This document shows, in pieces, positions 55,121 to 64,000 of a stretch of DNA of 64,000 bases (position 1 is the stretch's first letter; each line of letters starts with the position of its first letter). The notes beneath the pieces are model-generated. The model was not told the DNA's origin. It did no database searches and saw only the letters and a program-made list of their open reading frames with translations. Source of the stretch: Pseudeuparius sepicola (lineage: Eukaryota; Arthropoda; Insecta; Coleoptera; Anthribidae). Made by a program: the position numbers and the translations under genes. The stretch is from contig OY987303.1 of the NCBI GenBank assembly GCA_963920635.1, positions 57,312,278-57,376,277 on the forward strand, given 5' to 3'.

Positions 55121-55835
55121 AACTACAAACTATTTAGTATTTAGGCAAGGCAATACATCATAGCCAAAATATAATAGAATATAAGTGTATAGTGTTGCCT
55201 AGTTTTCCAGGTTTCATTTCACATCCTTGCATACATTGTTTTAAATTTAATCATTTCGTGCTTGGGAAGCTGAAGGTAGAGACTCTGGCTGTTTTCCTGG
55301 AATTAGATGATCCATTTACTCCCTCTTATTAGATGGCAAACGCTTTGTTTGCAACAACGTCTGATTACAAATTAATGAGTTGCCGGTTCGTTCGGCGAGT
55401 AAAGTTCTCGTTTTCTGCTCAAATGGGTCTTTATTAAAGAAAACTTGATGAAATATCCCAAGAGTTGTAACGCTTTTGCGTGGTATTATATTATTAACTT
55501 CAAGTGTAATGTTACCAATCATATTCTACAGATAAGCCACGTTTTATAACATTTTCTAAATAGGCATAAGTCTCCTATTCGAGAGATCAAAATAGTCTAT
55601 GCATCCGATCCGTATAGCCTTTGATACCGAACTCTGGATATAAATACAGGTACCTGCGTATATATATATAGCTTCGTCTTAAAGCTAAGCAGATATTCAA
55701 GACGAGGTTTCAGTATCGGATTCCATCATCCCAACCAAGAGTTGTTTCAGCTAAATTATATGACTATGATGAAATGAAATATGAAGTGTATCTTCGTCTT
55801 TGTTTGTTGTCTATGAATTGACATGACAATGTATA
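55121..55835. other. Spacer
   Basis: AT-rich, no gene or repeat partner recognised. Confidence 0.4.
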
Positions 55836-56694
55836 CAGTGTGTCCACGGATGGACTTAACTATACTTGTTTTATTTTCAATTCTTCGAAAAAAGTCATTC
55901 TTCATAAAAAAGTCTGCTTGTTCTTAAAATAAAATTGGCATGGAAAAAGTTACTTATACTGGGTGACCAGAAAATTAAAGAAACGTTAATTAGCATAAGA
56001 GTAAACTACTTCTATTTGTAGAGATAATGAAAAAGTTATAAAGAAAATTTGCTCAGCGTGGTAAGCTACTTAATTGTACAAAATTTCAAAGCGTTAGGCC
56101 TACTTCGATTTTTTTATTGTATTCTCTTTTTTTTGCCAAATAAATGGTTTTCTGTAAATAGTACAACAAAACTGTATTGAGAAAACTTCCCCAGAATGGA
56201 AAACTGCGCATGATGAAAAAATTTTACGATTCTAGGCTTACTTTGTATTTTGGAAAATATTGGAGGAAACGCAAAGTGGGCCTAGGATTATCAAAAAATT
56301 TTCCATCATACACAGTTTCCTATTCTGAGTAACTTTTATTTATAAGTTTTGTCTTAGTACCTACAGAAAATTATTTAATCGAAGAAAAACAAAAAAAAAG
56401 CAAAAAATCGAAGTAGGCCTAACGCTTTGAAATTTTGTACACTTAAGTAGCTTACCACGCTGAGCAAATGTTCTTTATAAATTTTTTTATTATCTCTACA
56501 AATAGAGGTAGTTTACTTTTATGCTAATTAACGTTTCTTTAATTTTCTAGTCACCCAGTATAAGTAATGTCAACTTTTTCCATGCCAATTTTATTTTAAG
56601 AACAAGCAGACTTTTTTATGAAGAATGACTTTTTTAGAAGAATTGAAAATAAAAAATTTTACAAGTATAGTTAAGTCCATCCGTGGACACACTG
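55836..56694. mobile_element. Foldback element, CAGTGTGTCCACGG family
   Basis: Begins CAGTGTGTCCACGGATGGAC and ends inverted with TA on both sides (55834, 56695). Arms of about 400 bp run nearly to the middle (about 56230-56290), leaving almost no loop. Non-coding. Confidence 0.93.
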
Positions 56695-56886
56695 TATATG
56701 AGGATGCGACAAATTAAATGCAATGTTTTGCGTTATTTAACTTCTTAAAAAAATAGAAAGTGACTACAAGACTTCGAATAACTTCGCCTTAGCTTATTTT
56801 CACATCGCGAAGGCGCTGTGGCAGCCGATAGTAGGTAAGGCGTCGGTTGCGGCGCCTCTCTCCATTTTCCTACTAGCCCCCTTCAC

Positions 56887-56972
56887 GTAACGTGCGTCGC
56901 GTGCGTGACGTGCGTCGCGTGTGTGACGTGCGTCGCGTGTGTGACGTGTGTGACGTACGTCGCGTGTGTGAC
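56887..56972. repeat. GC-rich minisatellite, GTGACGTGCGTCGCGTGT-type unit
   Basis: Tandem GTGTGACGTGCGTCGC units of about 18 bp, with shorter variants GTGTGACGT. Dense in TGACGT and CGTCGCG; adjacent sequence is single-copy. Confidence 0.88.
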
Positions 56973-57833
56973 TAGTAGAAACTAGGCCTATTAAGATGCG
57001 TCACATGTTCGAGTGCGAACATGTTCTTGCGATCGGGCAAGAGAGCTCTGTGTGGAAAGAAAAAATGGATTTATGTAATGGTTAGCTCTGATGTCGCTGA
57101 AGTTAGGTTATGTGTGCATGCAAATTTCCCGAATGTATTGCACGTCACCTAGGGCCCTACAAAGGTGTCTAGACGGGTAGTATGACGCGGCGACGTTGTT
57201 AGACTTTAATTGGGGCAATTTGGCGGTAATATCGCCCCGCCGGGAAATTGGGTCTCGAGTGCCGAGAAAAATACAGGGCCATCTTGGATTAATTAGTCTA
57301 GCTAGACGGCGGTCGGCAAAAAGTCGTCAGTTGGAAGTTTCCAACGGGTTTTCGGCTGGAAATGGGCGAATTAGCGAGTTTTTGGGGTGATCTATTTTCG
57401 TCAAATAACTTTGCAATTTTCGGCGCAATTTCCTTATTTTATAATTCACGATTCTCGTTTTTTTTTTTGGGTACGCCATAAATAATGTGGTTTTATTCCC
57501 CATAGAAATGGCGTTAGATAATTTTTTGCATGAAATGGTGTCAAAGTTATACTATTACCAGATAGTTGAGGAGCGTAATGGTGTTTACTTTCGAGTAGTG
57601 CTGTTTGGTTTTTATGACGTCATAAATCCAAGATGGCCGCCATACAAGACATTTATTCATTCCAGAGGGCTCATGATCCATTATATATGTCACCATCGGT
57701 TTAGCACAATCGGTTATTTATTAAATAATGATTGTGCTGCTATTTACTGACAATAACTTTAATATTCTTATATGCAACAAACATTACACGTTGAGTCATT
57801 ACAATGTTATGAAACACACTTTAATAATACATA
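56973..57833. other. Spacer with GC-richer island and CRE/YY1-like sites
   Basis: 57180-57400 is GC-richer. At 57615-57622 TGACGTCA is followed by CCAAGATGGCCGCCAT (a YY1/Pho-like site, 57628-57643). No supported gene. Confidence 0.45.
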
Positions 57834-58385
57834 CAGGGTGTCCCGTTAAGAATTAGCAATTACACATATTTTGGGCCAAAATATATCGACTGAGGTCAAT
57901 ATGCCTTAATAGAAATGTTGTTTGCTTAAGAGATACAGGGCGTTGAAGTTCATTTCTTGAAATTTAATTATGGTTACGTATCCCAATATCATCAAGATGC
58001 TGAACTGAAATTTGGCAGTGATGTATTTTTGGGGACGAAGAATAAGCTGAAGATGTCAATTTCTATGTACCTATCTCACAGAGGGCGTCATTCGCTGTTT
58101 TTGAATGGAGGTTTTACTCCTAACTTTTTTGAGGTTTCCTTTTTGTTGTTGCAGATTCCTCATTTTAGCGCATCTTTTCACTCTGCAGCAAAAAGGTAGA
58201 TAGATACTCTTGTTTCATAACGATCAACTGTTTGCGTTGAAATTGGCAAAATATGCCCTAAAAACATTCGAAACATAAACTTTTCAGCTACCGCATTCAA
58301 ATGGTATAGGTCAACTGTACCATTTAAAGTGAGAAAAAATTCCCTATGAACAATGTACCAAGAATGCTCAAAATGAAACGAATTA
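57834..58385. mobile_element. Mariner-type element, left end plus degraded interior
   Basis: CAGGGTGTCCCGTTAAGAAT beside TA. The interior at 58210-58385 matches 54590-54770 in inverse orientation. Right terminus not found. Confidence 0.6.
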
Positions 58386-59815
58386 TACTATATTATAACA
58401 AAGAATTTTACAAATATTTTTAAAAGTGAATATAAAGATCCACTAAAACTACAAACAAGAGAACATACTTTTATGCAACCCATAATTTGATCCACATATA
58501 TATAGCAAAATTAATAGAACCTTACCCCATAACCAACTATTATCTAAGTACCCTCTTAAACCAAAAGAATGAAAGTTTTTCTATATTTTTTTATATCTTG
58601 AAATTGCAAAAAATAAAAATCTGCTTTTTATTAAAATTTTATTTTAACACTATTCATACAACTTTACTACTAACCTATAAACAAATGCAGTCTATTTTTA
58701 TTTATACAATATTTAAAAAAATGTCCTTTTTAGAATAAGAACGAGAATGTTCCTGATGACGACTTATTATAGTCGAAACACGTGTTATATTTTTAATTTA
58801 ATAATAATCTTTTAATAAATGACATAAAGAAGATAAAATAATAATTTGGTCGAAATCCCACGAAAAATCCACTTTAATTTATTTAAAATATAATATCTAG
58901 AATTCTTGCTTCTTCAACTGGTTGAACCGAGGGTTGAAATACCTTTGTTGGGTTTAAATTATAAAATATGTATATCATTTTTCATTTGACCTTTAACACC
59001 TTGTACCTTGGAGACAAGAACATAAAAAAATATGTCAATATTGATCATCAAGTTATTGTTTTATGTAAAAGTGTGGCGAATGGCGTTATTGGTAACTATT
59101 TGCACTTTTTCTTTGTATTAGAAACAATGCCGATTGTTATTTAAAATCGCGTTCAATTGTAGTCAATCCAAAAATTGCGTGTAGTTTTGTTTTACTTTTT
59201 GTTCCGCTCAAAAATGAATAATTCGCAAAATGGCTGGTTATACCCTTAATGAATACACACGGTAAATTCAAACTGGCATCGACCAAAAAAAAACGGAAGA
59301 CTTTTTTCCCGTTTAACCCGAAAAAGCCATGTGATATAGCAAATCACGAAACGGAAGTTTCGACAAAAATGTTTATCGCTGTCACATTCATCCGAATAAA
59401 GAGGGCAGTATTGCAATCAACGGTTCAATATCGGCAGATTTGCATGTAAAAAACGGGCCAGATTGGAAATCAAAGACTAGTCCCACCAGCTCTGGCGGTT
59501 CTGTCCTCTTTGTGAGGATCTCAGAAAAATAAAAAACGTAGAACTGGCTTTGTTTTGGCAAGTTTGTTCCCATAATAAAAAAAATAATGTTTACAGTTCG
59601 GGAGACAGATCTGGTGCTAACGATTACAAAGCAGTGGCGTACCTCTTATTTTTTTAAAATTGGAAAATATATTTGCCTTTATATCTCAATATTTTTTTAT
59701 AAAAATTGAAGTGTAACCCTAGGTACAACTAGTACACGTCAATTCTAAAATTAAAACTTATCAATGTTATTGACAGTTACTAGTTGGGGATTGTTCGGCG
59801 AACACAATATTAAAA
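58386..59815. other. Spacer with hammerhead-like core
   Basis: 58753-58784 resembles a hammerhead core but lacks stem I pairing. 58890-58925 resembles a short piece of the P-like element (compare 51655-51690). Otherwise nothing. Confidence 0.35.
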
Positions 59816-60182
59816 ATAAAAACTTTTTAAAAACAAGCTTTTATTTAAGCCATGAACTAAAACGGATAAAATAAGTTTAGGTTTTCGTTAAGATAATTCA
59901 ATGCCACACTACGGCAAGCTTTTTAAATCAAAAAGCTCGTCGGGCGAAATGTTCATAAAAGTAGGTACCTACCAATAATTAAGTTTATAGGACAGTGATT
60001 GGTTGATAAGCAAGTACATGCCAAAGAATATATTTTCTTTACAGTTTGCGCGACAAGCTTTTTGATTTAAAAAAGCTTGTCGCAGTTTAGCATTGAATTA
60101 TCTTAACGAAAACCTAAACTTATTTTATCCGTTTTAGTAAATGGCTTACTTAAATAAAAGCTTGTTTTTAAAAAGGTTTTTT
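59816..60182. mobile_element. Small hairpin element, AAAAACAAGC ends
   Basis: Arms of about 130 bp: AAAACAAGCTTTTATTTAAG and GGTTTTCGTTAAGATAATTC at the left are inverted at 60070-60180. An inner AAGCTTTTT pair surrounds the loop. No TSD resolved. Confidence 0.82.
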
Positions 60183-61698
60183 TATTATTTATTTTATTTT
60201 GTGCTTTTTTTTCTACCCATCGAGCCCTTTCGTTTGATACCCATGTTGAGAATTATTTTCCCTCTGGTGGTAAAGGTATCTTTTACCGTGCCCCGAACTA
60301 GGTACGCCTATGTACTTACGCATGATATGCAACCTCCTTTGGCGAGTTGCTTGATTTACAAACAATACACTTTTTTGACCATAACGTATAACTTAATTGT
60401 CTATATAAGCATTTTAAACCGACGAATACTTAAGAAACACTTAAAAACAGCGAAAAATTGCTTCTAAAAGACACAGCACCAGTTATGTCAAACACAAGGT
60501 GAGGCACACTCTTGACCGATTTGCGCGTTTGTCAGATTGTGCGATTGGTATTGGTAATTATTGTAGGTATATTATTGTTTCCTTATTAGTTGTATCACAG
60601 ATTAAAGTACTACACGTAGTATAGAAATACTGCCTAATAAGTGTCTAGATAAATATAAATACTAGATTCACCTATTAGTCAGGCAGACCTTATCTCATCA
60701 ATACATAAATATCATATATATTATCTACCATTATTTACTTCAAAGCAAACGTATTTGCAACTGATTGGGTATGTCCCTAGTCCCTACATACAACGGAAAC
60801 CACTGTTGCAAAACTATTATTTGCAATTTGATCTTGAAGATTATCTTAATTTACCAGAGAAATAAGTTTTTCATTATGAATTATTGGCAACGCTGTTAAA
60901 CTTTAATTAGTAAATAAATAATAGAGTATAAAAAGTGCTACCCCTTACAAACATTTCAATCTACAGATGCCATTTCTATGTTTTTTTATTTTTCCGAGGT
61001 GAGGATTGAAAAGTTTGTCAGAAATAATGTTCACGTCCAGAGTTGACCCTCTGGCACAACCGACAGCCTCTAACTAATAAAACTGGCAACGAAGCTTGCG
61101 AGTCTGATATCGTTGTGCGAATAATACGACGAGATGGTGGGTATCTGTTTGCGAAAGGACTGCACGGAGTGTTGTTGATGGCGTTTTTTTTTTTGCAAAT
61201 AACCTTATTTGTGCTAAAGAGAACATTTGTGTAGCTGTTACTATTTGAATAGGATATCTTGAAGTATGTAGCCTAGCTTAATACGAATTCAAAATTAAAA
61301 ACATTCAAAAGAAAACCAAAAAAAAAGAAAGAAAAATTTTTAGAAGTGTATTAAAACCCCTTGTTAACGGCATTTAAAAGATCATCTGTTAAGCTCGCCC
61401 GTCGAAGCTATCAACCCCGGGCGCCCCGAGTTGCCAGTTGTACTATACGTATAGTAAATTTACTTTTTGTACCTTTTCACAGACATTTCCAAAAATGTAT
61501 GCATAGTGTAAGTAAATTTATTACCTTTTTGATTTTTTAATGTCAATCAACAGTAAATTAGTGGGTGTGTAGGAGTATAGGGAGCTCTTAGTTTCCCACA
61601 ACGGATGCACGTTGTTTGCAGAGACTGCCGCGTAGCAGACAAAACAAAAAACTAAGCCCAAAATGTGCAAATATGCATCAAAACTAAAACACTCTATC
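60183..61698. other. Spacer
   Basis: The 108-codon frame at 60141-60467 begins inside the hairpin element and has no known domain. A short GC-rich patch lies near 61390-61440. No gene supported. Confidence 0.4.
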
Positions 61699-62136
61699 CA
61701 ATGACGTCAGAACCTATAGACAGGTTTGTTTTGATAAACGCTTGACGCCCAGAACTAATCACAATCTAAGCGCTACATTAAATTATTCCGGAAATGTCGC
61801 GAGATTGTCAGAAATTGGCCCTTTTTGTCGAGCCGTAGCGAACTTATTTCGACTCCGGGCTTTGAGGCTGGCGTCGTTAGACCATCCCCCGAGTCTTCAG
61901 GTGAGGTTCCGATGCTTCCGGCGCCCCCAAACAAGAAAAAACATGCGATATCTAAGTGTGATTCTGGAGGAACTATGACCGGGAATCACCGGGTGTATAG
62001 TTGGTTGATGGTTGACTTTCTGTCTTTGTTTGTAGCATGTTTTTAGAGTAGTATGGATATATTTCATCTTGGAGTCAAAATAAAGGGAATTTTAACAATG
62101 AATGGGGCACCACGTCTATAGGTTTTGACGTCATTG
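61699..62136. mobile_element. Possible MITE with CRE-containing inverted ends
   Basis: CAATGACGTCAGAACCTATA at the left and the inverted form with CAATGACGTCAAAACC at the right. Each end carries a full TGACGTCA palindrome. The 440-bp interior has no coding sequence. Confidence 0.6.
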
Positions 62137-62303
62137 ACTCTGTCACTGTTTCATTTCAACTTCAATAGATACAAGTCCATGGCCTCCCGACACTCAAAAT
62201 ATTGACAAGACAGAGTCGCCTAGTCGCCACAGTCGCTAGAGCGCTCCACTCGGTAGTGTTCCTTCCTACCACATATGAATAACAATTACTTTTATTGTTA
62301 GTA

Positions 62304-63187
62304 CAAATTAATAATGGTTTCCATGATTTCTAAAAATTAGACTTGACAATAATTTTGTGTATACAAGTGCAGAATGTGGCAACTGTCAAATTAAAGAAAT
62401 TTATTTTATAGTTGAAATTGGTTTCCAGCAATTATTTCCACGAATTTAAGTAATAACTATGGTAAGTTAGTAGTGTCGATATTGCTTATTTAAGAATTTG
62501 TCGCTATTGCACCTTGTCACCAGGTTCCTCAATCCATTTGTAATATGTATACTTGAACTTTCTTCCCTTGTTGAATGTATCTACCCAAAGAACTTCCACA
62601 GATTTTGGGATGGACTAATAAGATTTGGTCTAGTAGTTCTAATGATGTAGTTTTTATCGGTGTTCATTATAAAATTTTGTAATTTTATTTCTCTCCCAAG
62701 GTACCTCACAAACTTAAAATAAACTTGTAGTCGTAGATAAAAATTCTTTAAAAAAAGACCTGACTGAAGCTACCTGCTAAATAATTTAAAATTTTCAAAA
62801 TACGATTTGATTTGAACTACCTACTTATACGTCATGCCCACGTAATGGGAATTGTAGGGTTACTAAAGGTGATACAGGAAAAATCTGGTTACAATTAGTT
62901 ATTGGGACTACTACAGTCGGCCGCATTACCTTTAACCTTAATTGACACATCTGAGTATCTGGAAGTTAGAAAACTTAAAAATTGTGAATTATGATGGGAT
63001 ATATTTTGCCTCCTTTAGAATCTATGGCACTGGCATGTTACATAAAACCTGATGGCAGTTGGACACTGACATATAACACAACCTTGCATCTTGCATCAGC
63101 CCCCTTGTGGTCTCCTTGGAGTCAACAGAAAACAAACTTGCCCTCAGGGCTTCACTTTTCCTATGTGATAGACTGTGACATGCTTCG
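62304..63187 (+). mobile_element. CAGGGACTCTTTAA-ended element, copy 4, ends clipped
   Basis: Matches copies 2 and 3 from TAATAATGGTTTCCATGATT through TGATAGACTGTGACATGCT; both termini are missing. Confidence 0.8.
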
Positions 63188-63891
63188 CAATTTTCACATA
63201 ATGGATGGTATATCATCCAACTTGTTTGAATGAATAGTTTGGTTTGTTTTAAATTTATAGCTAGCTAAGCTATAGTCTGCGTCGCTAGATATTATATAGC
63301 CTAATAACGGCTAATTTTCTCTTGAATGCTACCATTTCTCGGTCTCTGCATAGTTTTCCACATTTTTTAGCGTCATATATTAAATTTTTGCTTTGCTTTG
63401 GGGGTATATAAAAATTATATATTGCTCCTGGCGAACAGCGTCCGTTATTAAAAGAAATCGAATTAAAATTCGGAATTTCGGCACAACAAGATTTTATTAC
63501 AGAGGGGTTGCGCGAAATACAATACATTTGAGTTTAAGTTTAAGACATGCGGTTAATTTTGGTATGAATTGTAATTATTTGCATTCGTGAATTTCGCTTC
63601 GTTAATTTTGTACATTTGATCACAAGCCAGACAATAACAAAAACGTGAACAAAATATACACTTACTTTAAGGTTCTATTACAATTAGACTTACAGCGAGG
63701 TATGCAAGAGGTCCTAGCTTAGACAAGGAAAGAACACCGCTTTTGCCTACCCTGCCGGGTATAGATTTTCTTACGTTGTTTTGAACGGAGGCCATTTTAT
63801 ATGTGGCAGACAAAGCGAGTATGTTATTGCGAGTTAATTTCGTGAATTTGTGAATTAAAACTAACAGTGATTAAGGGGAGAATATACTCTT
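63188..63891. other. Probable upstream region of the THAP gene
   Basis: Single-copy here. GGAGGCCATTTTATATG near 63787-63803 resembles a YY1-type site seen at many promoters. No TATA box at a fitting distance. Confidence 0.4.
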
Positions 63892-63965
63892 ATGATGGTG
63901 AATTGTTCAGCGTTTGGTCCCAAAAGCAGAAGTGAAAAGCACGAGCCATGGATTTCGTTTCACAG
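63892..63965 (+). CDS. First exon of a probable THAP-domain protein (partial)
   Basis: The frame MMVNCSAFGPKSRSEKHEP then WISFH ends at a donor GTAAAT (63966), phase 2. THAP zinc fingers begin with Met-x-x-Cys-x-Ala-x-x-Cys-x-(N/S)-Arg and continue to a Phe-His motif, and their first exon often ends there. Here the second expected Cys is Pro, so zinc binding would be impaired if the reading is right. The second ATG (63895) could equally be the start. The rest of the gene lies beyond the window; it may be a cellular THAP gene or a P-element-type transposase. Confidence 0.6.
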
Positions 63966-64000
63966 GTAAATATTTAATATTTAACAGGCTACCTTTCAAA

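Overview
Organism and overall character. This is AT-rich nuclear DNA from an animal, almost certainly an insect; a beetle-like genome is my guess from the repeat types, but nothing in the window proves the order. I see one complete multi-exon gene, the first exon of a probable second gene at the right edge, and a very dense layer of DNA transposons. Most short reading frames lie inside repeats.

Gene content. From 2695 to 11858 (+) lies a complete 10-exon gene for a 688-residue membrane acyltransferase of the nose-resistant-to-fluoxetine (NRF-6) type: signal peptide, cysteine-containing lumenal NRF domain, then an acyltransferase-3 membrane domain. I rebuilt it from splice sites; all phases agree, there is no internal stop, and AATAAA follows the stop. 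Introns 1 and 8 carry TIR (terminal inverted repeat) transposons. At 63892-63965 (+) an ATG-initiated exon reads like the start of a THAP zinc finger and runs into a splice donor just before the window ends. A broken FLYWCH/MULE transposase gene lies at 26445-27486.

Mobile DNA. (1) Three near-identical internally deleted hAT elements (823-1943, 14906-16017, 32198-33332), each with a perfect but different 8-bp target duplication, plus a right-end fragment at 46091. (2) At least ten long foldback elements with termini of the CAGGGTG or CAGTGTG kind beside TA (12711, 16870, 19245, 20642, 33437, 36991, 41834, 47324, 53375, 55836 and partial ones); several still encode C-terminal scraps of a mariner/Tc1-type transposase. 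They fill roughly a fifth of the window. (3) A second hAT-like family rich in CAAGA motifs (22333-23181, 39186-40347). (4) A family with CAGGGACTCTTTAA ends (24383, 35105, 44749, 62304). (5) A P-like TIR family: one copy in intron 8 of the NRF gene, one at 50047-52834 that has itself taken in another TIR element (50073-51293) and a solo LTR (51951-52679). (6) Small hairpin elements and tandem arrays.

Between the repeats are islands of GC-richer sequence that I see only once here (about 22000-22260, 25750-26100, 31870-32160, 40640-40930, 43540-43870, 49080-49330, 53060-53320, 57180-57400). They have no convincing coding potential and may be old regulatory DNA, so 12-63 kb looks like an intergenic or intronic desert colonised by transposons.
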